A model generated the notes under the pieces. That model worked only from the letters and a program-made list of their open reading frames with translations, was not told where the DNA came from and searched no databases. DNA of 64,000 bases from Oscillatoriales cyanobacterium M59_W2019_021 (GTDB taxonomy: Bacteria; Cyanobacteriota; Cyanobacteriia; Cyanobacteriales; Geitlerinemataceae): positions 48,617 through 112,616 of the forward strand of contig DVED01000105.1 of the NCBI GenBank assembly GCA_015295945.1, written 5' to 3'. The number at the start of each line of letters is the position of its first letter. Position 1 is the stretch's first letter. A program made the translations under genes and the position numbers. Below, piece after piece: positions 27,549-35,670 of the stretch.

Positions 27549-28637
27549 TTAGCCGTGGATCGCAGGTGCGCCCAAGGCAACAGATTCCAGAGAAGCCGAA
27601 GCTAAATCCAACGGGAATTGGTGGGCATTCCGTTCGTGAATGACTTCAATCCCCAAATTGGCGCGGTTAACGACATCCGCCCAGGTATTAATCGGTCGTC
27701 CTTGGGCATCCAAAATGGATTGGTTAAAGTTAAATCCATTCAAGTTGAATGCCATCGTACTCACCCCCATGGAGGTGAACCAAATCCCAACCACAGGCCA
27801 AGCAGCGAGGAAGAAGTGCAGGGAGCGAGAATTGTTGAAGCTGGCATATTGGAAGATCAAGCGTCCGAAATAACCGTGAGCGGCAACAATATTGTAGGTT
27901 TCTTCCTCTTGACCGAATTTGTATCCGGCATTGGTGGATTCGTTTTCCGTCGTTTCCCGCACCAGGCTGGAGGTGACGAGGGAACCGTGCATGGCGGAGA
28001 ACAGTGCGCCCCCAAAGACTCCGGCAACGCCGAGCATATGGAAGGGGTGCATGAGGATGTTATGTTCGGCTTGGAAGACGATCATGAAGTTGAAGGTTCC
28101 GGAAATGCCGAGCATGAGTCCGTCCGAAAAACTGCCCTGTCCGATGGGATAGACGAGTAATACGGCAGTGGCAGCGGCGACGGGAGCCGAGAAGGCAACG
28201 GCAATCCAGGGACGCATCCCCAAACGGTAGCTCAGTTCCCATTCCCGACCCATGTAAGCGTAGATGGCAATCAGGAAATGCAGGACGATGAGTTGATAGG
28301 GACCGCCGTTGTAGAGCCATTCGTCCATGGACGCAGCCGACCATAATGGGTATAAGTGCAGACCGACCGCAGCCGAAGTGGGAATCACGGTTGCCGTGAT
28401 GATGTTGTTGCCGTACATCAGCGACCCGGAGACGGGTTCGCGAATGCCGTCGAGATCGACGGGAGGTGCTGCCACCATTGCCAAGATAAAGACGATCGCG
28501 GCGGTGAGAGCGGTAGGAATCAACAGCACGCCAAACCAACCGACGTACATCCGGTTATTGGTACTGGTTACCCAGTCGCAAAACCGTTCCCACAGGCTGT
28601 GGCTGTGGCGCTGGCGCTGTTCGAGAGAAATGCTCAT
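27549..28637 (-). CDS. psbA: Photosystem II D1 protein, PsbA2-like variant
   Basis: The 362-residue D1 carries two extra N-terminal residues. In canonical numbering all water-oxidation residues are kept: Tyr161, D170, E189, H190, H332, E333, H337, D342 and the A344 processing site, plus H198, H215, S264 and H272. It is thus neither a ChlF nor a 'rogue' D1. It differs from standard D1 at G80A, C144A (WIAVAF), Y147F, F158L and P173M (SDGLMLG); residue 130 is Glu. Y147F and P173M, with a change at C144, mark PsbA2 of Thermosynechococcus, and G80A/F158L are two of three D1' marks; the third, T286A, is absent. The neighbourhood (hemN, ho) suggests a low-oxygen form. Confidence 0.95.
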   Translation of the reverse strand: MSISLEQRQRHSHSLWERFCDWVTSTNNRMYVGWFGVLLIPTALTAAIVFILAMVAAPPVDLDGIREPVSGSLMYGNNIITATVIPTSAAVGLHLYPLWSAASMDEWLYNGGPYQLIVLHFLIAIYAYMGREWELSYRLGMRPWIAVAFSAPVAAATAVLLVYPIGQGSFSDGLMLGISGTFNFMIVFQAEHNILMHPFHMLGVAGVFGGALFSAMHGSLVTSSLVRETTENESTNAGYKFGQEEETYNIVAAHGYFGRLIFQYASFNNSRSLHFFLAAWPVVGIWFTSMGVSTMAFNLNGFNFNQSILDAQGRPINTWADVVNRANLGIEVIHERNAHQFPLDLASASLESVALGAPAIHG

Positions 28638-28753
28638 AGATTTAAATTCCGAGGTTAATCAATGTTAAAGGCAATAATCAACCTTCTTCATTTTTTAACC
28701 AGATAGTTATATAAATTGTCAAGCATTAATTTGAAATTGAGGTCGATCGAAAA

Positions 28754-29185
28754 TTACACTTTGACGGCGCGTTGTACCCAATCGCTGACGTAGAGTCGAT
28801 CGAGAATATTGGCGATGTGAGTTTTTACCGTCTCGACGTTCGTCCCGAGGTTTTGGGCGATCGCCTCGTCGGTCGATCCGGCAGCTAAGGACGCCAAAAC
28901 TTCCAATTCGGGTTGCGTCAAAATCGCTTCAGACTCCCGTTCCCGCACCCATCCCAACAGTTGCAGGGCGATCGCCGGATCGAGGTAAAAGTACCCGGCG
29001 TGGGTGCGGCGGATGGCTTCGGCTAACCGTTCGATGGGGGAAGTTTTCAGGCAATAGGATTGGACTCCCGCCGCCAATGCCATCCGGATTTCCTCCAAGC
29101 GATCGGAGGCGAGTAAGAGACAGAGTTTGAGATTGGGGTTTTCCGAGGTTTCCCGCACTTGCCGGAACTCTTGAGCCACTTTCAC
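28754..29185 (-). CDS. LuxR/NarL-type regulator with half receiver domain
   Basis: The product is 143 residues from a GTG. Residues 80-143 are a LuxR-type helix-turn-helix (LTQPELEVLASLAAGSTDEA, TNVETVKTHIANILDRLYV). Residues 15-65 match only the C-terminal half of a receiver domain (LCLLLASDRLEEIRMALAAG, QSYCLKTSPIE). The first half with the phospho-acceptor Asp is missing. The frame is open for 13 more codons upstream to a TAA, and none supply it. It is either a truncated gene or a phosphorylation-independent regulator. It lies between psbA and hemN on the same strand and may control that low-oxygen cluster. Confidence 0.75.
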   Translation of the reverse strand: MKVAQEFRQVRETSENPNLKLCLLLASDRLEEIRMALAAGVQSYCLKTSPIERLAEAIRRTHAGYFYLDPAIALQLLGWVRERESEAILTQPELEVLASLAAGSTDEAIAQNLGTNVETVKTHIANILDRLYVSDWVQRAVKV

Positions 29186-29372
29186 GCATTTGGACTGTAG
29201 ATCTTGAATTTCATTTGAGATTTATAACCCAAATGCTTCTACTTTTAAAACACGATCTAATTTTTATAAATTTTTCGATCAATAATTGATAAAATGGTAT
29301 TACTAAACCTAAGATTACCAATTAGTTTTTACCAATTCTATCTAAGTTTATCGATCTCGATTGATCGCAAAA

Positions 29373-30770
29373 TTAAATCGATTTAGAGAAGTGATCGAGC
29401 TTGCGATCGCGCAGGTAAGTATCGAACACCGAAGCGATATTGCGAATCAGCAAGCGTCCGGTTGGTGTTACCTCAATTCCATGAGGAACGATGCGAACTA
29501 ATCCATCTGCTGCTAAGGCTTCTAGATCGCGAATCTCGCGAGCAAAATAGTCTTCAAATTCGAGATCAAAACTGAGGTGATATTTCTCTTCTAATTCGTG
29601 TTGGGATAGCTTAAATTCGCACATCAATTCCATAATCAGCGTGCGCCGAATCAGATCGTCTTGAGAGAGCTTCACTCCTTTTTCGATCGGCAGACCCCCT
29701 TCTTCAATCGATCGATAATAGTCCTTCAATCGTTTCTGATTCTGGATGTAAACATCTTGCAGCATACTAATTGACGTCATCCCAAATCCCAATAAATCGG
29801 ATTCGGGTTTCGTCATATATCCCTGGAAGTTACGGTGCAATTCTCCCTCTTGCTGCGCGATCGAAAGTTCGTCATTCGGTTTGGCAAAGTGATCCATCCC
29901 GATATAAACGTATCCATTGTGGGTCAACTCTTCGATCGTCATTTGGAAAATGGCAAGTTTTTCCGCACCCGTCGGAAGTTCTTCCTCGGGAATCTTTTTT
30001 TGGATGGGTTTCATCCAAGGAACGTAGGCAAAGTTAAAGACGGCAATGCGATCGGGATCGAGTTTTAGTGTCTTTTGAATGGTGTCTTGAAAGGTTGCCA
30101 ACGTTTGAAAAGGCAACCCATAAATTAAATCGACGTTGACACTTTCAAATCCCGCTTCTAGAATCCAACTCATAACGTTAAAGAGCATGGATTCCGGTTG
30201 AATACGATTGATGGCGGATTGCACTTGGGAGTTAAAGTCCTGAATGCCAAAACTGATGCGATTAAACCCTAACTCTTTCAGGAAGAGAATATAGTTGCGA
30301 TCGACAAATCTAGGGTTGATTTCAATGGAAACTTCCGCCGTGTCGTCAAAATTAAAGTTATTCTGAAGGGTCTTCCACAAAAACTCAACTTGGGATTGAT
30401 TTAAATAGTTCGGCGTTCCCCCACCCCAGTGAAGTTGCTGAACCGGGCGATCTCGATCGACCAATTCAGCAACTTGTTTGATATTCCGAGCAATATAATC
30501 TAAATATGGATCGGCAACTTCTTTGCGTTGCGTGATGATAGTATTGCAACCGCAGAAATAACAAGCCGTTTCGCAAAAAGGAATGTGACAGTAGAGAGAA
30601 AGCGGTGTTTTTTTGTGATTTCCAACTGCGATCGCGCCATGAAAATTGGCATCCTGAAAACCGGAATGCAACTCCGTCGCTGGCGGATAACTGGTATATC
30701 GAGGCAGCGGTTTATCGTACTTTTGAATCAGTTGAGAATCGAATTTTACAGAAAGTGGCAAAGTTTTCAT
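29373..30770 (-). CDS. hemN: Oxygen-independent coproporphyrinogen III dehydrogenase HemN
   Basis: The product is 465 residues from the ATG at 30770; an in-frame TTG at 30803 is less likely. This radical-SAM enzyme oxidises coproporphyrinogen III to protoporphyrinogen IX without oxygen. The Fe-S motif is HIPFCETACYFCGCN (CxxxCxxC plus the extra Cys of true HemN), and the N-terminal YDKPLPRYTSYPPATEL segment and QQLHWGGGTPNYL are diagnostic. The C-terminal HemN domain is complete. It lies downstream of ho on the same strand, with a palindromic repeat between them, and upstream of the regulator and psbA. In other cyanobacteria hemN and a heme oxygenase are co-induced at low oxygen. Confidence 0.95.
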   Translation of the reverse strand: MKTLPLSVKFDSQLIQKYDKPLPRYTSYPPATELHSGFQDANFHGAIAVGNHKKTPLSLYCHIPFCETACYFCGCNTIITQRKEVADPYLDYIARNIKQVAELVDRDRPVQQLHWGGGTPNYLNQSQVEFLWKTLQNNFNFDDTAEVSIEINPRFVDRNYILFLKELGFNRISFGIQDFNSQVQSAINRIQPESMLFNVMSWILEAGFESVNVDLIYGLPFQTLATFQDTIQKTLKLDPDRIAVFNFAYVPWMKPIQKKIPEEELPTGAEKLAIFQMTIEELTHNGYVYIGMDHFAKPNDELSIAQQEGELHRNFQGYMTKPESDLLGFGMTSISMLQDVYIQNQKRLKDYYRSIEEGGLPIEKGVKLSQDDLIRRTLIMELMCEFKLSQHELEEKYHLSFDLEFEDYFAREIRDLEALAADGLVRIVPHGIEVTPTGRLLIRNIASVFDTYLRDRKLDHFSKSI

Positions 30771-30829
30771 ATTGAGAAAAAGGAGTTGCAGGAGAGCGAA
30801 CAAAGCTGGATGGGTAAGGCTTGCATCTC

Positions 30830-30941
30830 GCCCAGAACTTAAGTTCTGGGCTAATAGCTAAACCCCATTAAAATGGACTGTAATTCCTTACCAGTCTTCT
30901 TCAGAAGACTTGAACTATTAGCCTGGGGTTTAAACCCCAGG
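30830..30941. repeat. Compound REP-like palindrome between ho and hemN
   Basis: A perfect 22-bp palindrome (30830-30851) is followed by TAATAGCT and the CCAT/ATGG hairpin (30865-30876). A second hairpin AGTCTTCT/AGAAGACT (30893-30910), ACTATTAGCC and a 20-bp palindrome (30922-30941) mirror that order. It looks like two REP units in inverted orientation. A related single unit lies at 37437-37486. Confidence 0.8.
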
Positions 30942-30984
30942 TGGGTTATTGCAACTGGTGCAAGATCTTAGAAATCACTCCAAA

Positions 30985-31725
30985 CTAAACGGTAGCCAAG
31001 TTTTGCGCTCGATTATGTTCCGTGCTTCCGGGTTTATCTTGGCGAGTTAGTAGCTCAAAAACACGATCTCCGATAGCCGCTTTCACTTCGGGTTCGAGTT
31101 CGTGAACTACATCGCGATTGATTTCAAAAGCGTAGTTTGCCTCGTCTACAATTTGTTGGGCGATCGCATCGTCAATGGGCAAAGCATTGAGGGTATCGCG
31201 GTATTTTACTTTGAAATCCCGTTTGGCTTCTACGGTAGGAAGTGCATCGAATTCGTGGAGTCCTGTACCTTGGTTTGGCGGCAATTCTAAAGCCGATCGA
31301 ATGATATTTTTCAACGCTTGACCGCCGGAAAGATCGCCCATATAGCGGACGTAAGCGTGAGCGATTAGGCGTTCGGGTTGGGTGGCGGCAACTTCACGAA
31401 TGCGATCGACGTATTTCTTCCCTTCTTCAGAGGGAGTAATGAGATCGCGCCAATCTTCCCCGTAATAAAATGCTAAATCTTCTTCCAATTTTGCCTTGCG
31501 GTTTAACTCAGGAAAATAGATCGCTCCAACGACGGCGTGCGCGTGGTAGCGTTGCAATTCTTCTTCCAACGTGCTGTAGACAAAGTATAGGTTTGCCAGC
31601 AACTTCCGCAAAGGTTCTTTTTCCACAATCCCTTTAATAAAGCATTTCATGAAAGCGGTATTTTCTGCCAGGGTGTGAGAATGCTTCGTTCCTTCGCGCA
31701 GTTGAGTGGCTAAGTTAGTTGTCAT
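30985..31725 (-). CDS. ho1: Heme oxygenase (biliverdin-producing)
   Basis: The 246-residue protein opens heme to biliverdin IXalpha, CO and iron with ferredoxin, the first step to phycobilins. The proximal His is in EGTKHSHTLAENTAFMKCF. The distal helix is YVRYMGDLSGGQALKNII with the GDLSGGQ hinge. Length is typical for cyanobacterial HO. It lies upstream of hemN on the same strand, separated by a REP-like element. The paralogue number (ho1 or ho2 type) is not certain; location next to hemN and psbA favours a low-oxygen-responsive copy. Confidence 0.93.
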   Translation of the reverse strand: MTTNLATQLREGTKHSHTLAENTAFMKCFIKGIVEKEPLRKLLANLYFVYSTLEEELQRYHAHAVVGAIYFPELNRKAKLEEDLAFYYGEDWRDLITPSEEGKKYVDRIREVAATQPERLIAHAYVRYMGDLSGGQALKNIIRSALELPPNQGTGLHEFDALPTVEAKRDFKVKYRDTLNALPIDDAIAQQIVDEANYAFEINRDVVHELEPEVKAAIGDRVFELLTRQDKPGSTEHNRAQNLATV

Positions 31726-31779
31726 ACTGAATATTCTCCAAATTTCAAAACAGAGCGTCAGCTTTGGTAACGTTTTAAT

Positions 31780-31913
31780 ACCATTTTTCTAAATTCCCGA
31801 TGCTCGCAGAGCGGTCTTCGACCATCGAGATCGGTCTTTTTGGTTCCCCTTCTCCCAAAGTTGGGAGAAGGGGTTAGGGGATGAGGGCAATCTCACCCTT
31901 TTTGAAAAATGGT
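31780..31913. repeat. MITE-like element with internal perfect hairpin
   Basis: ACCATTTTTC (31780-31789) and GAAAAATGGT (31904-31913) are 10-bp terminal inverted repeats enclosing 114 bp. Inside, CCCCTTCTCCCAA (31846-31858) and TTGGGAGAAGGGG (31861-31873) form a perfect 13-bp stem. There is no transposase gene. It sits in the upstream region of ho. Confidence 0.7.
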
Positions 31914-32227
31914 CTAATTGTCAGCTTTTGAAGAGGACGATCGCGGGGCAAAGACTTTAGAATGATTGCCCGAAAACAAGTGTTTCAATTGTTTTTTGGA
32001 TCGACCCCCGCGATCAGTCTCAATTGCCTCGCCAGAGACTTGAGACTGGTCTGACAAATCAACAGGAGATCGGGTTGTCCGGTTCGGATAAAAATCGAAT
32101 AAACTTTATTTAGCCATATAGCGATGAATATGTCAATCGAAATTAAATGGCAATTGGGACGAACCGTTTCTCGATTTCCGGCACGGTTTTTATTCTATCC
32201 ATATATAGCTGTTTAGTTTATTAAGTT
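31914..32227. other. Structured non-coding region between dus and ho
   Basis: No gene is seen. Two further inverted repeats lie here: GATCGCGGGG (31939-31948) with CCCCGCGATC (32006-32015), and AGTCTCAA (32016-32023) with TTGAGACT (32040-32047), directly adjoining. They could form the 5' leader of the ho transcript, the 3' end of the dus transcript, or an RNA of their own. Confidence 0.45.
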
Positions 32228-33238
32228 TTATAGCGCTCGATCGGAGGGACGATCGCGTAAGCTTTCCATCGCCCGATCGAGCAAATCGCAGCCTTCCGTC
32301 ACCGTCGCCATCCGACTGAGGCGATCGCGCAATTCCGATGCCCCCACAAATCCCTTACAATACCAAGCCATATGCTTGCGAGCCTGCTGCACTCCCCGCG
32401 TGCCTTTGTATTCCCACAGTCCTTGCAAATGTTCCTTCGCGCATTCCAAGCGGTCTACAGGCATCGGTGGCGGCAGTCGTTCCCCGGTTTTCAGAAAGCG
32501 ATCGATTTCTCCCACCAGAAACGGGTAACCCAGCGTTCCCCGAGAGCACATCACCCCATCCGCACCCGTTTCCTGCAAACACCGTACCGCCGACTCCACC
32601 GAAACGATATCGCCGTTGGCAATGACCGGAATATCCAACACCTCCTTGACGCGGCGAATCCAATCCCACCTTGCCGCACCGTTGTAACCTTGGGCACGAG
32701 TTCGTCCGTGTAGCGTCAGCAAACTCGCTCCCGCATCCTGCATCCGACGGGCAAAATCGAGGATGTTAATTTCCTCATCCGACCAACCGATGCGGGTTTT
32801 CACCGTTACCGGAACGGACACCGCACGCACCACCTCCGCCACGATAGACTCCGCCACTTCCGGTTGCCGCAACAGCGACGAACCGCCCCCTTTGCGGGTA
32901 ATTTTATTCACCGGACACCCCATATTAATATCAACGGTATCCGCCCCTTCCGCTTCGGCTTTGCGTGCCGCATCTGCCAAAAAATCCGGGCGACAGTCGA
33001 ATAACTGAATGCTAATCGGGCGTTCGTTGGGGTCGATTTCCATAATTTTGGGCAACTCCCGGACATGCTGCAAACTAGAAGCCTGTACCATTTCGGTATA
33101 CATCATCGACTCGGGTGCATAGCGACGCACCAACCGCCGAAATACCAAATCCGTCACGCCGGATAGTGGCGATTGCAAGACGCGACTGCGAACTTCGACG
33201 GAACCGATTTTTAAAGGGGTTGCCAGTTTTTTGAGCAT
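32228..33238 (-). CDS. tRNA-dihydrouridine synthase, DusB type
   Basis: The 336-residue FMN enzyme reduces uridine to dihydrouridine in tRNA. FMN-barrel motifs are SPLSGVTDLVFR, DINMGCPVNKITRKGGGSSL (with the catalytic Cys), VKTRIGWSDEEIN, LLTLHGRTRAQGYNG and IPVIANGDI. The ATG at 33238 agrees with the conserved N-terminus (LKIGSVEVRSRVLQSPLSG). It is transcribed toward ho, with a structured intergenic region after it. It is a housekeeping gene with no obvious link to the neighbours. Confidence 0.92.
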   Translation of the reverse strand: MLKKLATPLKIGSVEVRSRVLQSPLSGVTDLVFRRLVRRYAPESMMYTEMVQASSLQHVRELPKIMEIDPNERPISIQLFDCRPDFLADAARKAEAEGADTVDINMGCPVNKITRKGGGSSLLRQPEVAESIVAEVVRAVSVPVTVKTRIGWSDEEINILDFARRMQDAGASLLTLHGRTRAQGYNGAARWDWIRRVKEVLDIPVIANGDIVSVESAVRCLQETGADGVMCSRGTLGYPFLVGEIDRFLKTGERLPPPMPVDRLECAKEHLQGLWEYKGTRGVQQARKHMAWYCKGFVGASELRDRLSRMATVTEGCDLLDRAMESLRDRPSDRAL

Positions 33239-33426
33239 GAAATTGTTGTTCGTTATTGGTTATTTGAGACTAACTACTAACGATTACCGATGTACTGATC
33301 GACTTCAAAAGTGGATATATTTTATTGGGAATGCCTTGCCAAATTATGGCATCCAAGCTTTCCGAATCGCCGAATCTTTAATCTCGACTTTAAAACTTTA
33401 AAGTGTGTTGTGTTGGCGGATATTTT

Positions 33427-34023
33427 TTAGCTGTGAATCCTCGCTTCAGGGTGCAGTGTTGCTAGCAATTGACTTTCAACTTTTGCTAATTCTTCCAGGC
33501 GTTGCATCACCCGATCGCGATCGAAATAGGTCGTTGCCAAGACCCAATACGCTCCATAGTGACGGGCTTCCGATGCCATCAGACTGCGATAAAATTTAGC
33601 CAATTGGCGATCGGGCAATGCCTCTGCCAACAATCCCAACCGTTCGTGCGATCGCGCTTCGATCAAACCGGAAACCAGCAAAGAATCTAACATCCGTTCC
33701 GGTTCCTGCCGCCGAACTTGCGCCTTCAAACCCGCACCGTAAGGAGGAGGCGTCAGCGGCGCCAGGGCGATGCCGCGACGCTCTAAAATTTGGTTAACTT
33801 GCCCGAAATGCTCGAGTTCTTCCCGCGCGATTTCGGTAAGTTGATACACCAAAGCGGTACTCGATGGGTACCGACAGATTAAATTGAGGGCAACCCCCGC
33901 CGCTTTGCGTTCGCAATGGGAGTGATCCAGCAAAATCGTGTCGAGATGGGCGAGGGATTGTTCCACCCAAGCGTTTGAGGTCGGTGCTTTCAGATATTTG
34001 ATAGTTGCGGGGGTAGGGGTCAT
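33427..34023 (-). CDS. miaE: tRNA-(ms2io6A37) hydroxylase MiaE
   Basis: The product is 198 residues from the ATG at 34023; an in-frame TTG at 34053 adds ten residues without support. MiaE is a ferritin-like diiron hydroxylase of the isopentenyl group on tRNA A37. Ligand-bearing helices are visible: LLDHSHCERKAAGVALNL, EIAREELEHFGQVNQIL (ExxH), LVSGLIEARSHERLGLL and MASEARHYGAYWVLA (ExxH). It needs oxygen and lies next to a dus gene, so two tRNA-modification genes adjoin on the same strand. Confidence 0.9.
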   Translation of the reverse strand: MTPTPATIKYLKAPTSNAWVEQSLAHLDTILLDHSHCERKAAGVALNLICRYPSSTALVYQLTEIAREELEHFGQVNQILERRGIALAPLTPPPYGAGLKAQVRRQEPERMLDSLLVSGLIEARSHERLGLLAEALPDRQLAKFYRSLMASEARHYGAYWVLATTYFDRDRVMQRLEELAKVESQLLATLHPEARIHS

Positions 34024-34122
34024 TCTTAAATCTTCCGCAATTTTGACAGACAATAGGGACTACGATCTATTATCAATCCCTCGATTGTCCCTTGGACATA
34101 GCGTTTCCCAAATCAAATCTCC

Positions 34123-35445
34123 ATGCCTGCCACCCTTGCCCTAATCGCCCACGATCGCAAAAAAGACGACATCGTTGAATTTGCCCGCCGCTATCGTGCC
34201 TTATTATCTCGCTACCGCCTGATCGCTACCGGAACCACCGGACAGCGCATCCAAGATGGGGCGAATTTGCCCGTCGAGAAAATGCTCTCAGGTCCCCTAG
34301 GCGGCGATGCCCAGATTGCCACCCAAGTAGCAGAGGGCAATGTCAGCGCCGTGATTTTCTTCGTCGATCCCCTATACGCGCAGCCCCACGAACCGGATAT
34401 CCAAGCCCTCCAGCGCCTCTGTGCGGTGTATAACGTCCCCCTAGCGATCAATTTAGCCACGGCAGAAGCGATCGTCGATCGCCTGCGACAGAAATACATC
34501 GCCCGTCTGATTTTCAATCCCGTTGCCGGTCAAGGCAATGCCGAAGAGGATCTCAAGCTGATCCAACAGCTACTCAAACCCGCCATGGAATTAGAGGTGT
34601 GTTTGACGACACCGGAAATTAGCGCCCAACAACTCGCCCGAGAGGCGATCGAAGCCAAAGCCGACATCATTATCGCCTCTGGAGGCGACGGCACGATTTC
34701 CGAAGTTGCCGGGGTGCTGGTGGGGACGAATATTCCCCTGGGTATCATCCCTCGAGGCACGGCGAATGCGTTTGCGGTGGCGTTGGGCATTCCCGCTTAC
34801 CTGACGCCGATTAGAAGTGCCTGTGAGGTGATTGTGGCAGGCAATACCCGCGTGGTCGATGCTGCCATTTGTAACGGTTCGCCGATGATTTTACTCGCGG
34901 GAATTGGCTTGGAAGCCGAAGCGGTCGATCGCGCCAACCGCGAAGCCAAAAATCGCTGGGGAGTCTTGGCTTACATTCACGCAGGCATCCAGCAGTTGCG
35001 GGAACAACGGCTGTTTGAAGTGGGCATCGAAGTCGATGGCGAACTCCGCACCTTCCAAGCCGCCGCCGTTACCATCGCCAATGCCGCCCCGCCCACGTCG
35101 TTGATGGCACAAGGGGGAGGTAACGTCATTGCCAATGACGGTTTTCTGGATATTACCATTGCTGCCCCTCCGGCGGATTTGCGGGCGCTGACGACCATGG
35201 CAAACTTGCTCGATGCCGCCTTGCGCAAAGTGCCAACCGATCGAGAAGATATCGTTACGTTCCGCGCCAAAAAGGTAAGAGCGATCGCCCAACCCCCACA
35301 GAAAGTGGTGTTAGATGGAGAAATCATCGGCACGACTCCGGTTGAGGTGGAGTGCGTTCCCCAAGGGTTGACGGTTCTCGCACCGCCCCTTTCTGCTACC
35401 CAGGAGTCGGCAACCGCAGAAGCGGAGGAAGCTTTAGAGGATTAA
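34123..35445 (+). CDS. Methylglyoxal synthase / diacylglycerol kinase-type fusion
   Basis: The 440-residue protein has two domains. Residues 1-125 match methylglyoxal synthase with its active-site set: IAHDRKKDD, ATGTTGQRI (phosphate loop), LSGPLGGDAQ (catalytic Asp), FFVDPL, and PHEPDIQAL (His and Asp). Residues 130-425 are a YegS/DgkB-like lipid kinase with LIFNPVAGQGN, ASGGDGTISEVAG (GGDGT) and LGIIPRGTANAFA. The first domain would convert dihydroxyacetone phosphate to methylglyoxal, and the second would phosphorylate a lipid such as diacylglycerol. Both appear active. The combination recurs in cyanobacteria, as far as I recall. It links triose-phosphate overflow with lipid signalling only by inference. 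Confidence 0.88.
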   Translation: MPATLALIAHDRKKDDIVEFARRYRALLSRYRLIATGTTGQRIQDGANLPVEKMLSGPLGGDAQIATQVAEGNVSAVIFFVDPLYAQPHEPDIQALQRLCAVYNVPLAINLATAEAIVDRLRQKYIARLIFNPVAGQGNAEEDLKLIQQLLKPAMELEVCLTTPEISAQQLAREAIEAKADIIIASGGDGTISEVAGVLVGTNIPLGIIPRGTANAFAVALGIPAYLTPIRSACEVIVAGNTRVVDAAICNGSPMILLAGIGLEAEAVDRANREAKNRWGVLAYIHAGIQQLREQRLFEVGIEVDGELRTFQAAAVTIANAAPPTSLMAQGGGNVIANDGFLDITIAAPPADLRALTTMANLLDAALRKVPTDREDIVTFRAKKVRAIAQPPQKVVLDGEIIGTTPVEVECVPQGLTVLAPPLSATQESATAEAEEALED

Positions 35446-35670
35446 TCTGACATTTTTGCAGAAAAATCAACTTATTAATTGATAATGTCGGACTGTCGAT
35501 CTACCTTGAAAGTAGAAACATCACTCGACAGAGGCAACGCTATGCCCGATGGCGATATTGTCCACAACAGGCTCCCAACGAGGTATCAGAAGCCTTACAA
35601 GTGGCTTTGCGAGGGAAAGGCAAGCAGTATAGATGAATTCTATCGATCGAGATTTAAAGGAGGAAATGCT

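Noticed and set aside
27549..28637. Chlorophyll f synthase or 'rogue' D1
   Set aside because: All Mn-cluster ligands, Tyr161 and the C-terminal processing site are present, whereas those forms lose several of them.
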